A stretch of 32,247 bases of DNA from Candidatus Delongbacteria bacterium (GTDB taxonomy: Bacteria > JAGOEH01): contig JAGOEH010000014.1 of the NCBI GenBank assembly GCA_017997825.1, positions 1 through 32,247 of the forward strand, written 5' to 3'. A program made the translations under genes and the position numbers. Below the pieces are notes generated by a model that worked only from the letters and a program-made list of their open reading frames with translations, was not told where the DNA came from and did not search any database. This document shows positions 24,436 through 32,246 of this stretch, piece by piece; positions within the stretch are counted from its first letter, which is position 1; each line of letters starts with the position of its first letter.

Positions 24436-26685
24436 ATGTTCGCGACCATGAAAATGGGCCGGAAAATCATGCTGTCCTTGGTATTGTTGATCCTGATCTG
24501 TATCCTGATCGGTGGAATCGGAATTTTGAATACCAATCAGATTGATGAAGCAAGCACGATGTTATATGAAACGATTACCGTTCCCATTTCGGACATCCAG
24601 GGTGTTGCTCTGGCGTTCCAGCAGTGTCGGGTTTTGATGAAGGAAATGGCGATGGTCGCCGATACCCGTAGTCAAATGCAGGAGATTATTGATATAATCC
24701 AGGAACAACGCCAGATCATGACTGATCTGAGCGATAGTTTTGAAAAAACGCTTGATCAGCAGGATAAAACACTGGTTCAGTATTTTGATGAATATAAGGC
24801 TGTAAGAAAAGAAATCGCGCCCCATATGGATTCGATTTATGTATTGGGACTGTCACTTCAGAAACAGTCATTAGAAGATTATCTCCAACACGTTACTGAA
24901 CCGGTATTGGTGAAAGAATTGAAGGTCATCGATCAGATCGTGAAATATAAAATCGAGGCCGGCAAAAAGGTCGCGGATGAAAATACATCCCTGGCCAATC
25001 AATCCACTACGGTTATGATTTCAGCCATACTGCTTGCTATCATTCTGGGTACTTTTCTCAGTATCCTGATGGCAAAGAACATTTCCCGGATTATCGGATC
25101 CCTGGTCAAGGAATCCCAGTTCTTGATCGAGGCGGCCACCAACGGCAAGCTGGATGTCCGAGCCGATCCGCACAAGATCAATTTCGAGTTCCGGGACATC
25201 ATGGTCGGCTTCAACAAGACCCTGGACGCCCTGATCAGTCCGCTCAATGTCTCGGCCGAGTATATGGATAGGATCAGCAAGGGGGATATCCCGCAGAAGA
25301 TCACCGACGTTTACAAGGGCGATTTCAATGAGATCAAGAACAATCTGAACCTGTGTATCGACACCTTGAATGAACTGGTCAAAGAGATGGATAAAATGTA
25401 TGAAGCTCATAAAGGTGGCGATATCGATGCTTTTGTTGATCCGCAGATGTTTACGGGTGTTTATCGGAAGATGGCCAATGGTATTAATGAAGAAGTCAAA
25501 ATCTATATCCATATTGTCTCGGATATTATGGGAGTTTTGATGGCTTATTCGGAAGGGGATTTCAGTCCGATTCTGAAATCATTACCAGGGAAGCAGGCTA
25601 TTGCCAATGAAAAAATGAACAAACTTAGGGATTCAATGCTCTATATTTCCGATGTGGCCAAATCGATGGCGGACGGGGATCTGACCAAGGAGATCAAGAT
25701 CCGGTCCGACAAGGATGACTTGATGAAGTCAATGAGTGACATGATGGAAAGGTTGACCGAGGTGGTCAGTGAGATCAAATCGAGTGCCGACAATGTGGCC
25801 AGTGGGAGTCAGGAATTGAGTGCCAGTGCCGAGCAGTTGTCGGAAGGCGCCTCGGAGCAGGCGGCATCGGCCGAAGAGGTTTCCTCCTCGATGGAGGAGA
25901 TGGCCTCCAGCATTCAGCAGAATTCGGAGAATGCGGCCCAGACCGAGAAGATTGCGGTCAAGTCGTCGGAGGATGCCGCGGGCGGAGCCAAGGCGGTCAA
26001 TGAGACGATGGTGGCGATGAAGGAGATTGCCAGCAAGATCACCATCATTGAAGAGATTGCGCGTCAGACCAACATGCTGGCGTTGAATGCGGCCATCGAG
26101 GCAGCTCGGGCCGGGGAGCACGGCAAGGGGTTTGCGGTGGTGGCCAGCGAGGTACGCAGCCTGGCCGAACGCAGCCAGACCGCGGCCGGCGAGATCACCC
26201 AGCTGGCATCCCAGAGCGTGATCGTGGCCGAGAAGGCCGGCGAGATGCTGACCCGGATTCTGCCGGATATCCAGAAAACAGCCGAACTGGTTCAGGAGAT
26301 CACCGCCGCCAGTTCCGAACAGAACAAGGGCGCCGAGCAGATCAACAAGGCTATTCAGCAGCTCGATCAGGTCATTCAGCACAACGCCTCGGCCTCTGAA
26401 GAGATCTCTTCCACCTCTGAAGAGCTGTCGGCCCAGGCCGAACACCTCCAGCAGGCTATCGCCTTCTTCCGGACCCGTAATAAAGGGAATGCCGGCGGCC
26501 GATCATTGGTTCCAGCCAATCCGCCATCGGGCATCAATAAACTGAACTCTCCGGTTATGGCGGTAAAATCGAAGCCGATGGAACACACTATCTCCAAAAA
26601 TACGTCTGTCAACGGTCATAAAAAAGGCATCAAACTGAATTTGAATCAGCATGATTTGGATGATGCCGATTTCGAGCGCTATTAA
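24436..26685 (+). CDS. Methyl-accepting chemotaxis protein (copy 1)
   Basis: This is a 749-residue transmembrane chemoreceptor. I start it at the ATG at 24436 ([10 protein letters not shown]), 5 bases after AAAGGAG; the frame extends to 24355 but that segment matches the noncoding leader of the second copy. TM1 is about 12-32, a four-helix-bundle-like periplasmic sensor about 33-190, and TM2 about 193-213. Several HAMP-type units follow, including a [12 protein letters not shown] unit and an ADGDLTKEI unit. The cytoplasmic signalling coiled coil carries the hairpin [35 protein letters not shown], which binds CheA and CheW. The C-terminus is a flexible linker ending in DFERY, a CheR/CheB-docking-like pentapeptide. 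cheW follows after 14 bases. Confidence 0.93.
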   Translation: MFATMKMGRKIMLSLVLLILICILIGGIGILNTNQIDEASTMLYETITVPISDIQGVALAFQQCRVLMKEMAMVADTRSQMQEIIDIIQEQRQIMTDLSDSFEKTLDQQDKTLVQYFDEYKAVRKEIAPHMDSIYVLGLSLQKQSLEDYLQHVTEPVLVKELKVIDQIVKYKIEAGKKVADENTSLANQSTTVMISAILLAIILGTFLSILMAKNISRIIGSLVKESQFLIEAATNGKLDVRADPHKINFEFRDIMVGFNKTLDALISPLNVSAEYMDRISKGDIPQKITDVYKGDFNEIKNNLNLCIDTLNELVKEMDKMYEAHKGGDIDAFVDPQMFTGVYRKMANGINEEVKIYIHIVSDIMGVLMAYSEGDFSPILKSLPGKQAIANEKMNKLRDSMLYISDVAKSMADGDLTKEIKIRSDKDDLMKSMSDMMERLTEVVSEIKSSADNVASGSQELSASAEQLSEGASEQAASAEEVSSSMEEMASSIQQNSENAAQTEKIAVKSSEDAAGGAKAVNETMVAMKEIASKITIIEEIARQTNMLALNAAIEAARAGEHGKGFAVVASEVRSLAERSQTAAGEITQLASQSVIVAEKAGEMLTRILPDIQKTAELVQEITAASSEQNKGAEQINKAIQQLDQVIQHNASASEEISSTSEELSAQAEHLQQAIAFFRTRNKGNAGGRSLVPANPPSGINKLNSPVMAVKSKPMEHTISKNTSVNGHKKGIKLNLNQHDLDDADFERY

Positions 26686-26699
26686 CCAAGGAGCCTGAC

Positions 26700-27185
26700 A
26701 TGTCAGTCGATACCATCACCAATAATACCCAATACCTGACCTTCAAGCTCTCCAACGAGATCTATGCTCTGGAGATCGATAAAGTCAGAGAAGTGCTGGA
26801 CATGACCGTCATCTCAAAGGTTCCGCAGACTCCGGATTTTATGCTGGGCGTCATCAACCTGCGGGGCAGTGTGGTGCCGGTGGTTGATATGCGCCTAAAG
26901 TTCGGACTGGATAAGGGTCAAAAAACGGTCAATACCTGCATTATTATCATGGAAGTCACCATCGATCAGGAAACCACCATTCTGGGTGCCCTGGTCGATT
27001 CGGTCCAGGAGGTGCTCGACCTGGAACCCAGCCAACTGGAGCCTCCACCCCGGATCGGTACCCGCCTCAAGATCGAATTCATCAAAGCTATGGGCAAATG
27101 GAAAAAACAGTTCATCATCATTCTGGATATCGATCGGATATTCTCGATGGAAGAATTGTCAATTCTTCAGGATATAGATGAATAA
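26700..27185 (+). CDS. cheW: Chemotaxis coupling protein CheW (copy 1)
   Basis: This 161-residue CheW scaffold links receptors to the CheA kinase. The fold is visible in YLTFKLSNEIYALEIDKVREVLD, VPQTPDFMLGVINLRGSVVPVVDMRLKFG and LGALVDSVQEVLDLEPSQLEPPP, which carry the usual Arg-Gly and receptor-binding groove residues. AAGGAG lies 6 bases before the ATG, and it is clearly co-transcribed with the upstream mcp. It differs from copy 2 (30627) at only about a dozen positions. Confidence 0.95.
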   Translation: MSVDTITNNTQYLTFKLSNEIYALEIDKVREVLDMTVISKVPQTPDFMLGVINLRGSVVPVVDMRLKFGLDKGQKTVNTCIIIMEVTIDQETTILGALVDSVQEVLDLEPSQLEPPPRIGTRLKIEFIKAMGKWKKQFIIILDIDRIFSMEELSILQDIDE

Positions 27186-27213
27186 CAACATGTTATCGTT
27201 ATCATTACCGACA

Positions 27214-27245
27214 CTCTCCCTTCGGAATCATCTCCGGAGGGAGAG
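27214..27245 (+). terminator. Hairpin after first cheW, without U-tract
   Basis: A 13-base arm, CTCTCCCTTCGGA (27214-27226), pairs with TCCGGAGGGAGAG (27233-27245) with one G-T pair and a 6-base loop. No run of T follows, so it may stabilise or only partly terminate the mcp-cheW message. An analogous hairpin follows the second cheW. Confidence 0.45.
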
Positions 27246-27287
27246 CGATCCTAACCTAACCTAACCGAAACGAAACAGGAGGAACTA

Positions 27288-27653
27288 TTGGCTAAACCGA
27301 TTTTGATTGTTGATGATTCGGCATCGATGCGCCAGATGGTGGCGTTCACCCTTCAGGATGCCGGATATGAGGTAACACCTGCCAATCATGGAAAAGATGC
27401 CCTTGGAAAAATTGACCAGAAACCCTTCAAACTGGTCATTACCGATCTGAATATGCCGGAAATGGATGGACTTCAGCTAATTTCAGCTTTACGATCCAAA
27501 CCATCCAGCCGATTTCTGCCGATCATCATGCTGACCACCGAATCCCAGGAAGAAAAGAAAAAAGAGGGAAAACAGGCCGGTGCCAGCGCCTGGATCGTCA
27601 AGCCCTTTACCCCGGAAAAACTGATCGAGATTGTTAAAAAATATGTTCCTTAA
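27288..27653 (+). CDS. cheY: CheY-like response regulator, TTG start
   Basis: This 121-residue single receiver domain has no output domain. The phosphorylation site is Asp53 (VITDLNMPEMDG), with the acidic pair Asp9/Asp10, switch Thr83 and Lys105 (IVKPF), the full CheY set. It would carry the signal from CheA to the flagellar motor or another target. The only start matching the family N-terminus (AKPILIVDDSAS) is a TTG at 27288, 5 bases after a strong AGGAGG. Its leader contains CTAAC and CGAAA tandem repeats (27250-27276). It lies between the first mcp-cheW pair and the STAS gene. Confidence 0.92.
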   Translation: MAKPILIVDDSASMRQMVAFTLQDAGYEVTPANHGKDALGKIDQKPFKLVITDLNMPEMDGLQLISALRSKPSSRFLPIIMLTTESQEEKKKEGKQAGASAWIVKPFTPEKLIEIVKKYVP

Positions 27654-27674
27654 ATCTTAAAACCAGGAGAACAA

Positions 27675-28016
27675 GTGGCTGATATTATCACCATAGAAGA
27701 AGACACTCGAACCATTATTCGGATCGAAGGGGGATTATCCATCAATGATGCCCTGGAATTGAAAAACTCTTTAGTCAATGCAATCGAGCGAATGAAACCG
27801 GTTTTGATCGATTTAAATCAAACCTCCGAATTTGACCTGACTGCATTCCAATTGTTCTGTTCCGCTCATCGAACGGCCTTGAATCTTGGTATACCTATCC
27901 GTTTAGAATCCCGGAAATCATCTCATTTTCTGGAAATCATCGACCAGATCGGTTACCCGCGGTTGCTGGGATGTAGTATCACAAATCCGAAGGATTGCCT
28001 TTGGATTCCGGAATAG
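27675..28016 (+). CDS. STAS-domain protein, chemotaxis-associated
   Basis: This 113-residue protein starts at a GTG (27675) with AGGAG 5 bases upstream, 21 bases after cheY. It has the alpha/beta STAS layout: a leading strand (TIIRIEGGLSINDALELKNSL), PVLIDLNQTSEFDLTAFQLFCSAHRTA, then IPIRLESRKSSHFLEIIDQIG. STAS proteins act as anti-sigma antagonists or switch partners controlled by phosphorylation of a Ser/Thr in a D-S-S/T-G motif. Here that motif reads D-L-T-A (residues 54-57), so the usual phospho-acceptor is Leu. Small STAS proteins of this type occur in chemotaxis clusters with unclear roles. Confidence 0.8.
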   Translation: MADIITIEEDTRTIIRIEGGLSINDALELKNSLVNAIERMKPVLIDLNQTSEFDLTAFQLFCSAHRTALNLGIPIRLESRKSSHFLEIIDQIGYPRLLGCSITNPKDCLWIPE

Positions 28017-28189
28017 ATCAGTAAAATTCTTTTGGTTGAGCAATAGTTTACCTGAGGGAATGGGTACCGGGTATTATTAAATATCGTATTCTTGATGATT
28101 TTACATTTTATAGTATTCCGCACCTCGGACATTCTATTCGGCCATCGTGTTGAATCGACCGGCAAAAAAAATCTATTATTTATAATAAC

Positions 28190-28219
28190 TTGACAAGTAT
28201 GAGGTGAATGGGTAATAAT
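28190..28219 (+). promoter_or_regulatory. Promoter of the second mcp-cheW unit
   Basis: A perfect TTGACA (28190-28195), an 18-base spacer and AATAAT (28214-28219) lie about 150 bases upstream of the start codon. TAATAA at 17 bases is an alternative -10. Confidence 0.5.
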
Positions 28220-28310
28220 AGTATTAGGCATAGTATCAACCCTTTTGGCCGATCGAGCGGAAAGGCGCTCTCTCCGTTAAACCGAGCTTTTCTGATCAAC
28301 CACTAACGTG

Positions 28311-28371
28311 TCATACTTACTCAACTCGGGCTCATTCTAAGAATGAGCGCCGATAACCGAAAGGAGTCCGT
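28311..28371 (+). promoter_or_regulatory. Conserved 61-base leader of second mcp
   Basis: This is the partner of 24375-24435. The central hairpin is stronger here: GCTCATTC and GAATGAGC pair over 8 bp around a TAA loop (28330-28348). AAAGGAG follows at 28360-28366, 5 bases before the ATG. Confidence 0.55.
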
Positions 28372-30612
28372 ATGTTCGCGACCATGAAAATGGGCCGAAA
28401 AATCATGTTGTCCCTGGTGTTGTTGATCCTGATCAGCATGATCATCGGCGTCATCGGGATCCTGAATCTCAATCGGATTCAAAAAGCCGACCAGGCATTG
28501 TATGAAAAAATCACTGTCCCGATCTCCGATATTCAAAATGTCGCACTGGCATTCCAAGAGATCCGGGTTCTCCTCAAAGAAATGGCGGTCGTTGTCAGAA
28601 GCCGTGAGGAAATGCAGAAAACCATCGATAAGATTCAAGAACTCCGGCAGGTCATGACCGACTTGAACAAACGTTTTGAAGCGACAATAGATGAAAATGA
28701 TGCAAAAATGAAGCAGTTTTTTGAGGAATTTCAGAATTTACGGAAAGAAATTGCCCCTCCCATCGATACTATGTATGCCTATGGATTCGATCAACAGAAT
28801 AAAATTTTGCCCTATTTACAGCAGGTAGCTGAACCGATTTTGTTAAGAGAACTTGACGTCATTAAGAGAATTGTCGATTATAAAATCGAAAAAGGTAAGA
28901 TCGTAGCTGATAACAATACCGGCCTGGCACGAATGGCTACCGTTGTTATGATCGTTTCCCTGATCTTCGGATTCATCCTGGGGATTGTGTTGAGTCTGAT
29001 TATGTCGAAGAACATCGCCCAGATCATCGGCTCTCTGGTCAAGGAATCCCAGTACCTGATCGAGGCGGCCACCAACGGCAAGCTGGATGTCCGGGCCGAG
29101 CCGCAGAAGATCAATTTTGAGTTCCGGGACATCATCATCGGCTTCAACAAGACCCTGGACGCCCTGATCAGTCCGCTCAATGTCTCTGCCGAGTATATGG
29201 ACCGGATCAGCAAGGGGGATATCCCGCAGAAGATCACCGACGTCTACAAGGGCGATTTCAATGAGATCAAGAACAATCTGAACCTGTGTATCGACACTCT
29301 GAACGGATTGATCGGCAGCATCAAAACCATGTATGAAGCTCAGAAAAGCGGGGACATTGATGTTTTCATCGATACCGAGATGTTTACCGGGTTGTATAAA
29401 CAGATGGCAGGTGGTATCAATGAATCCCTTCAGATTCATATCAATGCCATCCTGGAAATCCTGAATATTCTTGCGGCTTACTCGGAAGGGGATTTTAGCC
29501 CGGTTTTGAGGAAAATGCCAGGCAAGCAGGCCGTCGCCAACGAAAAGATGGATCAATTAAGGGATTCTATGTTCTATATTGCCGATGTGGCCAAAGCCAT
29601 GTCGGACGGTGATTTGACCAAGGAGATCAAGATCCGGTCCGACAAGGACGAGTTGATGAAGTCGATGAGTGCCATGTTGGAGAAGCTGACCGAGGTAGTC
29701 GGAGATGTCAAATCGAGTGCCGACAATGTGGCCAGCGGGAGTCAGGAATTGAGTGCCAGTGCCGAGCAGTTGTCGGAAGGCGCCTCGGAGCAGGCGGCAT
29801 CGGCCGAAGAGGTTTCCTCCTCGATGGAGGAGATGGCCTCCAGCATTCAGCAGAATTCGGAGAATGCGGCCCAGACCGAGAAGATTGCGGTCAAGTCGTC
29901 GGAGGATGCCGCGGGCGGAGCCAAGGCGGTCAATGAGACGATGGTGGCGATGAAGGAGATTGCCAGCAAGATCACCATTATTGAGGAGATTGCGCGTCAG
30001 ACCAACATGTTGGCGTTGAATGCGGCCATCGAGGCGGCCCGGGCCGGGGAGCACGGCAAGGGGTTTGCGGTGGTGGCCAGCGAGGTGCGCAGCCTGGCCG
30101 AACGCAGCCAGACCGCGGCCGGCGAGATCACCCAGCTGGCGTCCCAGAGCGTGATCGTGGCCGAGAAGGCCGGCGAGATGCTGACCCGGATTCTGCCGGA
30201 TATCCAAAAAACGGCCGAGCTGGTCCAGGAGATCACCGCCGCCAGTTCCGAACAGAACAAGGGCGCCGAGCAGATCAACAAGGCCATTCAGCAGCTCGAT
30301 CAGGTCATCCAGCACAACGCCTCGGCCTCCGAGGAGATCTCTTCCACCTCCGAGCAGCTGACCGCCCAGGCCGAACAGCTTCAGCAGGCCATCGCCTTCT
30401 TCCGGACCCGTGCCGGCGGAGGTTCACGTCAGATCATTCTGAAACCTGCCGCTCCGGCCGTCCGTAAAGCCGCGGCTCCGGCATTCCCCGCCAAATCCAA
30501 TGCCCCGGAGCGTCCCGCTCCCAAAGCCCCGGCCGCTAATACCCCTAAAAAGGGAATCAAACTCGATTTGGGCGGCCGTGACTCCGATGACGACGATTTC
30601 GAGCGCTATTAA
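28372..30612 (+). CDS. Methyl-accepting chemotaxis protein (copy 2)
   Basis: This 746-residue paralogue of the receptor at 24436 has the same plan: TM1, periplasmic four-helix-like sensor, TM2, serial HAMP-type units, signalling coiled coil and C-terminal pentapeptide DFERY after an Ala/Pro-rich linker. The HAMP segment just after TM2 and about 230 residues of the signalling domain are almost identical to copy 1. The periplasmic sensor and a middle cytoplasmic segment (roughly residues 313-405) have diverged, so the two receptors probably respond to different inputs but plug into the same kinase array. AAAGGAG lies 5 bases before the ATG. It is followed after 14 bases by its own cheW. Confidence 0.94.
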   Translation: MFATMKMGRKIMLSLVLLILISMIIGVIGILNLNRIQKADQALYEKITVPISDIQNVALAFQEIRVLLKEMAVVVRSREEMQKTIDKIQELRQVMTDLNKRFEATIDENDAKMKQFFEEFQNLRKEIAPPIDTMYAYGFDQQNKILPYLQQVAEPILLRELDVIKRIVDYKIEKGKIVADNNTGLARMATVVMIVSLIFGFILGIVLSLIMSKNIAQIIGSLVKESQYLIEAATNGKLDVRAEPQKINFEFRDIIIGFNKTLDALISPLNVSAEYMDRISKGDIPQKITDVYKGDFNEIKNNLNLCIDTLNGLIGSIKTMYEAQKSGDIDVFIDTEMFTGLYKQMAGGINESLQIHINAILEILNILAAYSEGDFSPVLRKMPGKQAVANEKMDQLRDSMFYIADVAKAMSDGDLTKEIKIRSDKDELMKSMSAMLEKLTEVVGDVKSSADNVASGSQELSASAEQLSEGASEQAASAEEVSSSMEEMASSIQQNSENAAQTEKIAVKSSEDAAGGAKAVNETMVAMKEIASKITIIEEIARQTNMLALNAAIEAARAGEHGKGFAVVASEVRSLAERSQTAAGEITQLASQSVIVAEKAGEMLTRILPDIQKTAELVQEITAASSEQNKGAEQINKAIQQLDQVIQHNASASEEISSTSEQLTAQAEQLQQAIAFFRTRAGGGSRQIILKPAAPAVRKAAAPAFPAKSNAPERPAPKAPAANTPKKGIKLDLGGRDSDDDDFERY

Positions 30613-30626
30613 CCAAGGAGCCTGAC

Positions 30627-31127
30627 ATGTCAGTCGATACCATCACTAATAATACCCAATATCTGACCTTCAAGCTCTCCAATGAGATCTACGCACTGGA
30701 GATCGCCAAGGTCAGAGAGGTACTGGACATGACCACCATCACCAAGGTCCCTCAGACTCCGGAATTCATGCTGGGCGTCATCAATCTGCGGGGCGGGGTG
30801 GTACCGGTCATCGACATGCGCCTCAAATTCGGACTGGATAAGGGTCAAAAGACAGTCAATACCTGTATCATTATCATGGAGGTCACCATCGATCAGGAAA
30901 CCACCATCATCGGAGCCCTGGTCGATTCAGTCCAGGAGGTGCTCGATCTGGAACCCGGTCAGCTGGAGCCTCCCCCTCGGATCGGGACCCGCCTCAAGAT
31001 CGAATTCATCAAAGCTATGGGCAAATGGAAAAAACAGTTCATCATTATCCTGGATATCGATCGGATATTCTCGCTCGAAGAGCTCTCCATTCTCCAGGAG
31101 ATCGAAAAAGAGGATAAAGCAAACTGA
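30627..31127 (+). CDS. cheW: Chemotaxis coupling protein CheW (copy 2)
   Basis: This 166-residue CheW is nearly the same as the copy at 26700 but has a slightly longer acidic/basic tail (EIEKEDKAN). The core shows YLTFKLSNEIYALEI, FMLGVINLRGGVVPVIDMRLKFG and GALVDSVQEVLDLEP. The ribosome binding site and 14-base spacing to the upstream mcp are the same as in the first pair, so receptor and adaptor were duplicated as a unit. Confidence 0.95.
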   Translation: MSVDTITNNTQYLTFKLSNEIYALEIAKVREVLDMTTITKVPQTPEFMLGVINLRGGVVPVIDMRLKFGLDKGQKTVNTCIIIMEVTIDQETTIIGALVDSVQEVLDLEPGQLEPPPRIGTRLKIEFIKAMGKWKKQFIIILDIDRIFSLEELSILQEIEKEDKAN

Positions 31128-31141
31128 ATAGTTGATTGGTG

Positions 31142-31173
31142 ATTTCTCTCCGGAGTTATTTCCGGAGAGAAAT
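31142..31173 (+). terminator. Hairpin after second cheW, without U-tract
   Basis: ATTTCTCTCCGGA (31142-31154) and TCCGGAGAGAAAT (31161-31173) form a perfect 13-bp stem with a 6-base loop. No T-run follows. Placement matches the hairpin after the first cheW. Confidence 0.5.
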
Positions 31174-31330
31174 CCGATCGGTCAATAATTAGCATAACAG
31201 AAAAGTTTTATCAAGATCGATTTTGATTGAGTGTGTTTTGGTATTAATAGGTTAGATGGGAGTGCTCACGCTTCAGAATAAATCCTTTTGTTGAGTCAGT
31301 GTCCCTTATGGGTAAATTGATAAAAAAGAC

Positions 31331-31359
31331 TTGTCTTTTAGTGCTAATTTTTTTATAAT
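31331..31359 (+). promoter_or_regulatory. tRNA-Arg promoter
   Basis: TTGTCT (31331-31336), a 17-base spacer and a perfect TATAAT (31354-31359) lie about 80 bases upstream of the tRNA gene. Confidence 0.6.
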
Positions 31360-31439
31360 AATTATGTAAGACTGATATCATCCAATCGTGATCTGTCATG
31401 GTAGATTCAAGAGCAGACAGGATGTATCCGTCGGCAATT

Positions 31440-31513
31440 GCCCCCTTAGCTCACCTGGATAGAGCAACAGATTCCTAATCTGTAGGTAGTGGGTTCGAGT
31501 CCCGCAGGGGGTA
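31440..31513 (+). tRNA. tRNA-Arg (anticodon CCT)
   Basis: The cloverleaf folds completely. The acceptor GCCCCCT (31440-31446) pairs with AGGGGGT (31506-31512), including one G-U pair at the end. The D stem is GCTC/GAGC. The anticodon stem ACAGA/TCTGT encloses loop TTCCTAA with anticodon CCT at 31474-31476. The T stem GTGGG/CCCGC has loop TTCGAGT. The discriminator base is A; CCA is not encoded. It reads AGG codons. Its 3' half borders DNA with features of an integrated element. Confidence 0.95.
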
Positions 31514-31566
31514 TCCAATGAATCCCAACAACTTACATCATCAAAGTCAACCCCAAAATGACCTGA

Positions 31567-31593
31567 TTTGTCAAGTTTAACAGACTTGACAAA
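31567..31593. repeat. Perfect 10-bp inverted repeat
   Basis: TTTGTCAAGT (31567-31576) and ACTTGACAAA (31584-31593) flank 7 bases. The right arm contains TTGACA. On the minus strand T-runs lie before rather than after the stem, so it is not a standard terminator for the leftward gene. Confidence 0.6.
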
Positions 31594-31673
31594 AAACTAT
31601 CAAAAAATGGCATTTTAAGTAGCAATGACAAGGCTTTGAACCCTGTTTTTGATTTCCATTGTTTTTTTTAATT

Positions 31674-31781
31674 TTGGCACAAATTTGGCACACACTTTTA
31701 ACGATCTCCCTCACTCTATTATATCATGAATACTGAGTTTGAGATGTTAGATTGTCCGGTTTAATCATCGGAATTGGCACA
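31674..31781. repeat. Three direct TTGGCACA repeats
   Basis: TTGGCACA occurs at 31674-31681, 31685-31692 (11 bases apart, one helical turn) and 31774-31781. A related TTGGCACT lies at 32064-32071. Short direct repeats spaced by a helical turn beside a tRNA are typical of integrase arm-binding sites. Confidence 0.45.
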
Positions 31782-31796
31782 AAAACAGTCAAGTTA

Positions 31797-32033
31797 TCAT
31801 TGTTTTCGATCATAATTAAGCAGTTTTCGAGGATTCTTTTTAATCAGATATTCTGCTGTTTCATCTAAATTGAAGTATACACGTCCTCCGATTTTATAAT
31901 ACGGAAGACCGGTTTTCCGGTAATACCATAACGTGCTTTGAGCGATATTAAGCTTCTCGCATAGTGTTTTGGCATCGACCATATTTTTTATATGATTGAG
32001 AATAAAAAGCTTTTCCGCATCCATAGTATTCAT
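31797..32033 (-). CDS. Excisionase-like helix-turn-helix DNA-binding protein
   Basis: This 78-residue protein has a MerR/excisionase-type winged HTH (HTH_17 pattern): MVDAKTLCEKLNIAQSTLWYYRKTGLPYYKIGGRVYFNLDETAEYLIKK, in which the recognition helix STLWYYRK and the wing GLPYYKIGGRVYF are clear. Such proteins direct excision or regulate integrases of phages and integrative elements, and related ones act as small repressors. AAGGAG precedes the first ATG by only 2 bases and a second ATG (32024) by 11, so the start is uncertain by three codons. It sits about 280 bases 3' of tRNA-Arg, pointing to an integrated element. No integrase is in the window. Confidence 0.8.
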   Translation of the reverse strand: MNTMDAEKLFILNHIKNMVDAKTLCEKLNIAQSTLWYYRKTGLPYYKIGGRVYFNLDETAEYLIKKNPRKLLNYDRKQ

Positions 32034-32057
32034 TTCTCCTTAAAGAATTACAAATTA

Positions 32058-32107
32058 ATCCAGTTGGCACTGAAGAATATTTTCCATCTCCATTGCGCCA
32101 ACTGGAT
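32058..32107. promoter_or_regulatory. 11-bp inverted repeat upstream of the excisionase-like gene
   Basis: ATCCAGTTGGC (32058-32068) and GCCAACTGGAT (32097-32107) are perfect arms 28 bases apart. They lie 25-75 bases upstream of the start codon, a natural operator position for autoregulation. Confidence 0.5.
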
Positions 32108-32168
32108 ATTGTGTCATTTTATGCTCGACGACGACGAATTGGTTACCAATATGTTGTTTTAGAAATTA

Positions 32169-32246
32169 TTATGAATATGAGATCGTCAGGCCAAAGTATT
32201 TATTGAAAAAGTTCAATACATCACGCAATTTATAAAAGCATTCTTT
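32169..32246 (-). CDS. Possible C-terminal end of a truncated gene
   Basis: A minus-strand frame is open from the window edge to a TAA at 32169-32171 (25 codons ending FGLTISYS). Its composition (FYKLRDVLNFFNKYFG) looks like protein, but an open frame this short is easily due to chance. If real, the gene lies upstream of the excisionase-like gene on the same strand and in the same element. Confidence 0.25.
   Translation of the reverse strand, partial: KECFYKLRDVLNFFNKYFGLTISYS

Larger units (their letters stand above)
28017..28371. other. Intergenic region before second mcp
   Basis: This 355-base gap has no coding frame. It carries a promoter at 28190-28219, a small GAGCG/CGCTC hairpin (28255-28270), and the conserved mcp leader (28311-28371). 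Confidence 0.55.
31128..31439. other. Intergenic region between second cheW and tRNA-Arg
   Basis: These 312 bases contain no gene. They hold the post-cheW hairpin (31142-31173) and the tRNA promoter (31331-31359); nothing else is recognised. Confidence 0.6.
31514..31796. other. AT-rich segment 3' of tRNA-Arg with repeats
   Basis: No gene is seen. The segment holds a 10-bp perfect inverted repeat (31567-31593) and three TTGGCACA words (31674-31681, 31685-31692, 31774-31781). This resembles the attachment-side DNA of elements inserted at tRNA genes. Confidence 0.45.

Noticed and set aside
25729-26445. Long minus-strand frames opposite both mcp signalling domains (also 29557-30315)
   Set aside because: They are antisense shadows created by the Glu/Ala/Ser-rich codons of the receptor, and they recur in both copies only because the sense sequence is duplicated.
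28255-28270. GAGCG/CGCTC hairpin upstream of the second mcp
   Set aside because: The stem is only 5 bp with no T-run. It is too weak to call a terminator.
28349-28356. GCCGATAA, identical to the -10 element of flagellar sigma28 promoters, before the second mcp
   Set aside because: No TAAA element is found 15 bases upstream, the start point would fall inside the ribosome binding site, and copy 1 has GCCGAAAA. It is most likely coincidence within the conserved leader.
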